Shown here in pieces: positions 39,409 through 39,778 of a DNA stretch of 39,778 bases (the first letter of the stretch is position 1; each line of letters starts with the position of its first letter). The notes beneath the pieces are model-generated. The model worked only from the letters and a program-made list of their open reading frames with translations, had not been told where the DNA came from and did not search any database. A program made the position numbers and the translations under genes. The DNA is from Chloroflexota bacterium. Lineage in GTDB: Bacteria; Chloroflexota; Limnocylindria; Limnocylindrales; CSP1-4. The stretch spans positions 242 through 40,019 of the forward strand of contig PLNK01000089.1 in the NCBI GenBank assembly GCA_003142755.1, in the 5' to 3' direction.

Positions 39409-39778
39409 CGGCCGCAATCGAGACTCACAAGCTGACCAAGTGGTACGGCCATCACTCTCGTGGAATCCTGGACGTGGATCTGGTCGTTGAGGCGGGCCAG
39501 ATCTTCGGGTTCCTGGGGCCGAACGGCGCGGGCAAGTCGACGACGATCCGCTTGCTGTTCGATCTCATTCGGCCGACGAGCGGCACGGCTCAGGTGCTCG
39601 GGCTCGACGTGCACAAGGACCGCCTGGCAATCGACCGGCGAGTCAGCTACGTCCCCGGCGAGCTGTCGCTCTACAGCGAGCTGACGGGCCAGCAGCTGCT
39701 GACCTACCTGGGCAATCTCCAGGGCAGCGTCGACACCGCATATCGCGACAAGCTCATCGAGCGGCTCGAGCTCGACCC
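39405..39778 (+). CDS. ABC transporter ATP-binding protein, cut by window end
   Basis: The first 124 residues of an ABC ATPase; the rest lies outside the window. Walker A is GPNGAGKST, with a typical start (IETHKLTKWYG) and a Q-loop-region segment VSYVPGELSLYSELTG; glutamate takes the usual Gln place there (PGELSLY), as in some drug-export-type ATPases. The signature and Walker B are beyond the edge. Coupled to the GbsR/MarR-type gene by ATGA. Probably an exporter subunit; the substrate is unknown. Confidence 0.9.
   Translation, partial: MTAAIETHKLTKWYGHHSRGILDVDLVVEAGQIFGFLGPNGAGKSTTIRLLFDLIRPTSGTAQVLGLDVHKDRLAIDRRVSYVPGELSLYSELTGQQLLTYLGNLQGSVDTAYRDKLIERLELD

Noticed and set aside
1-39778. 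CRISPR array, insertion sequence, tRNA or rRNA gene
   Set aside because: No regularly spaced repeats, transposase-like frames, terminal inverted repeats or tRNA-like cloverleaf sequences were noticed. The only long repeats are those in the glycosyltransferase region.

Overview
The window is a flagellar, chemotaxis and flagellin-modification island from a GC-rich bacterium. It encodes the export gate, switch, stator, hook-junction and filament genes, plus an almost complete chemotaxis set that uses the CheC, CheD and CheX proteins typical of Gram-positive-type and deep-branching bacteria. No P-ring or L-ring gene (flgI, flgH) is seen, though most basal-body genes (fliE to fliI, flgB to flgE) must lie elsewhere. 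High GC, FliW/CsrA, FlbD and this gene order fit a high-GC monoderm lineage such as Chloroflexota or Actinomycetota. The sequence alone does not decide which.

Layout. Positions 1-7039 (plus strand) carry a FlaG-like gene, then cheC-cheD-cheY-cheB and cheW-cheX-cheA. Positions 7099-11410 hold a P-loop kinase, an ArsR-acetyltransferase fusion, an HD-GYP protein divergent from cheR, and a response regulator. Positions 11514-16475 (minus strand) are the filament block: flagellin, a small helical protein, fliD, fliS and a small coupled gene. Positions 16596-20482 (minus) contain three related glycosyltransferases next to flagellin. Positions 20740-38496 (minus) form one tightly packed operon, read from a LuxR-type regulator through flbD-motA-motB-fliL-fliM-fliY-fliO-fliP-fliQ-fliR-flhB-flhA-(small membrane gene)-fliA-flgF/G-(78-residue gene)-flgM-flgN-flgK-flgL-fliW-csrA. 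Most neighbours overlap by ATGA or TGATG. At 38860 a divergent GbsR/MarR-type regulator and an ABC ATPase, cut by the window end, begin.

How it works together. The long operon makes the export gate, motor, sigma factor FliA and its inhibitor FlgM. A recurring motif, TCAA-N15/16-nCCGA(T/C), lies upstream of the FlaG-like gene, cheC, cheW, cheR, the HD-GYP gene, fliS, fliD, flagellin and flgM. I read it as this organism's FliA (sigma-28) promoter. Flagellin is probably also controlled after transcription by FliW/CsrA: its leader has a hairpin with GGA in the loop upstream of an AGGAGG ribosome site.

Most unusual points: the three glycosyltransferases each carry an embedded C2H2 zinc-finger-like motif, and two of them form a tandem duplication whose last 325 bp look identical while the middle has diverged. 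FlhB has NPTT in place of NPTH and a long acidic tail. FliP starts with a lipoprotein-type signal. FliA has a roughly 150-residue N-terminal extension. Several small, translationally coupled genes in the operon have no recognisable family.
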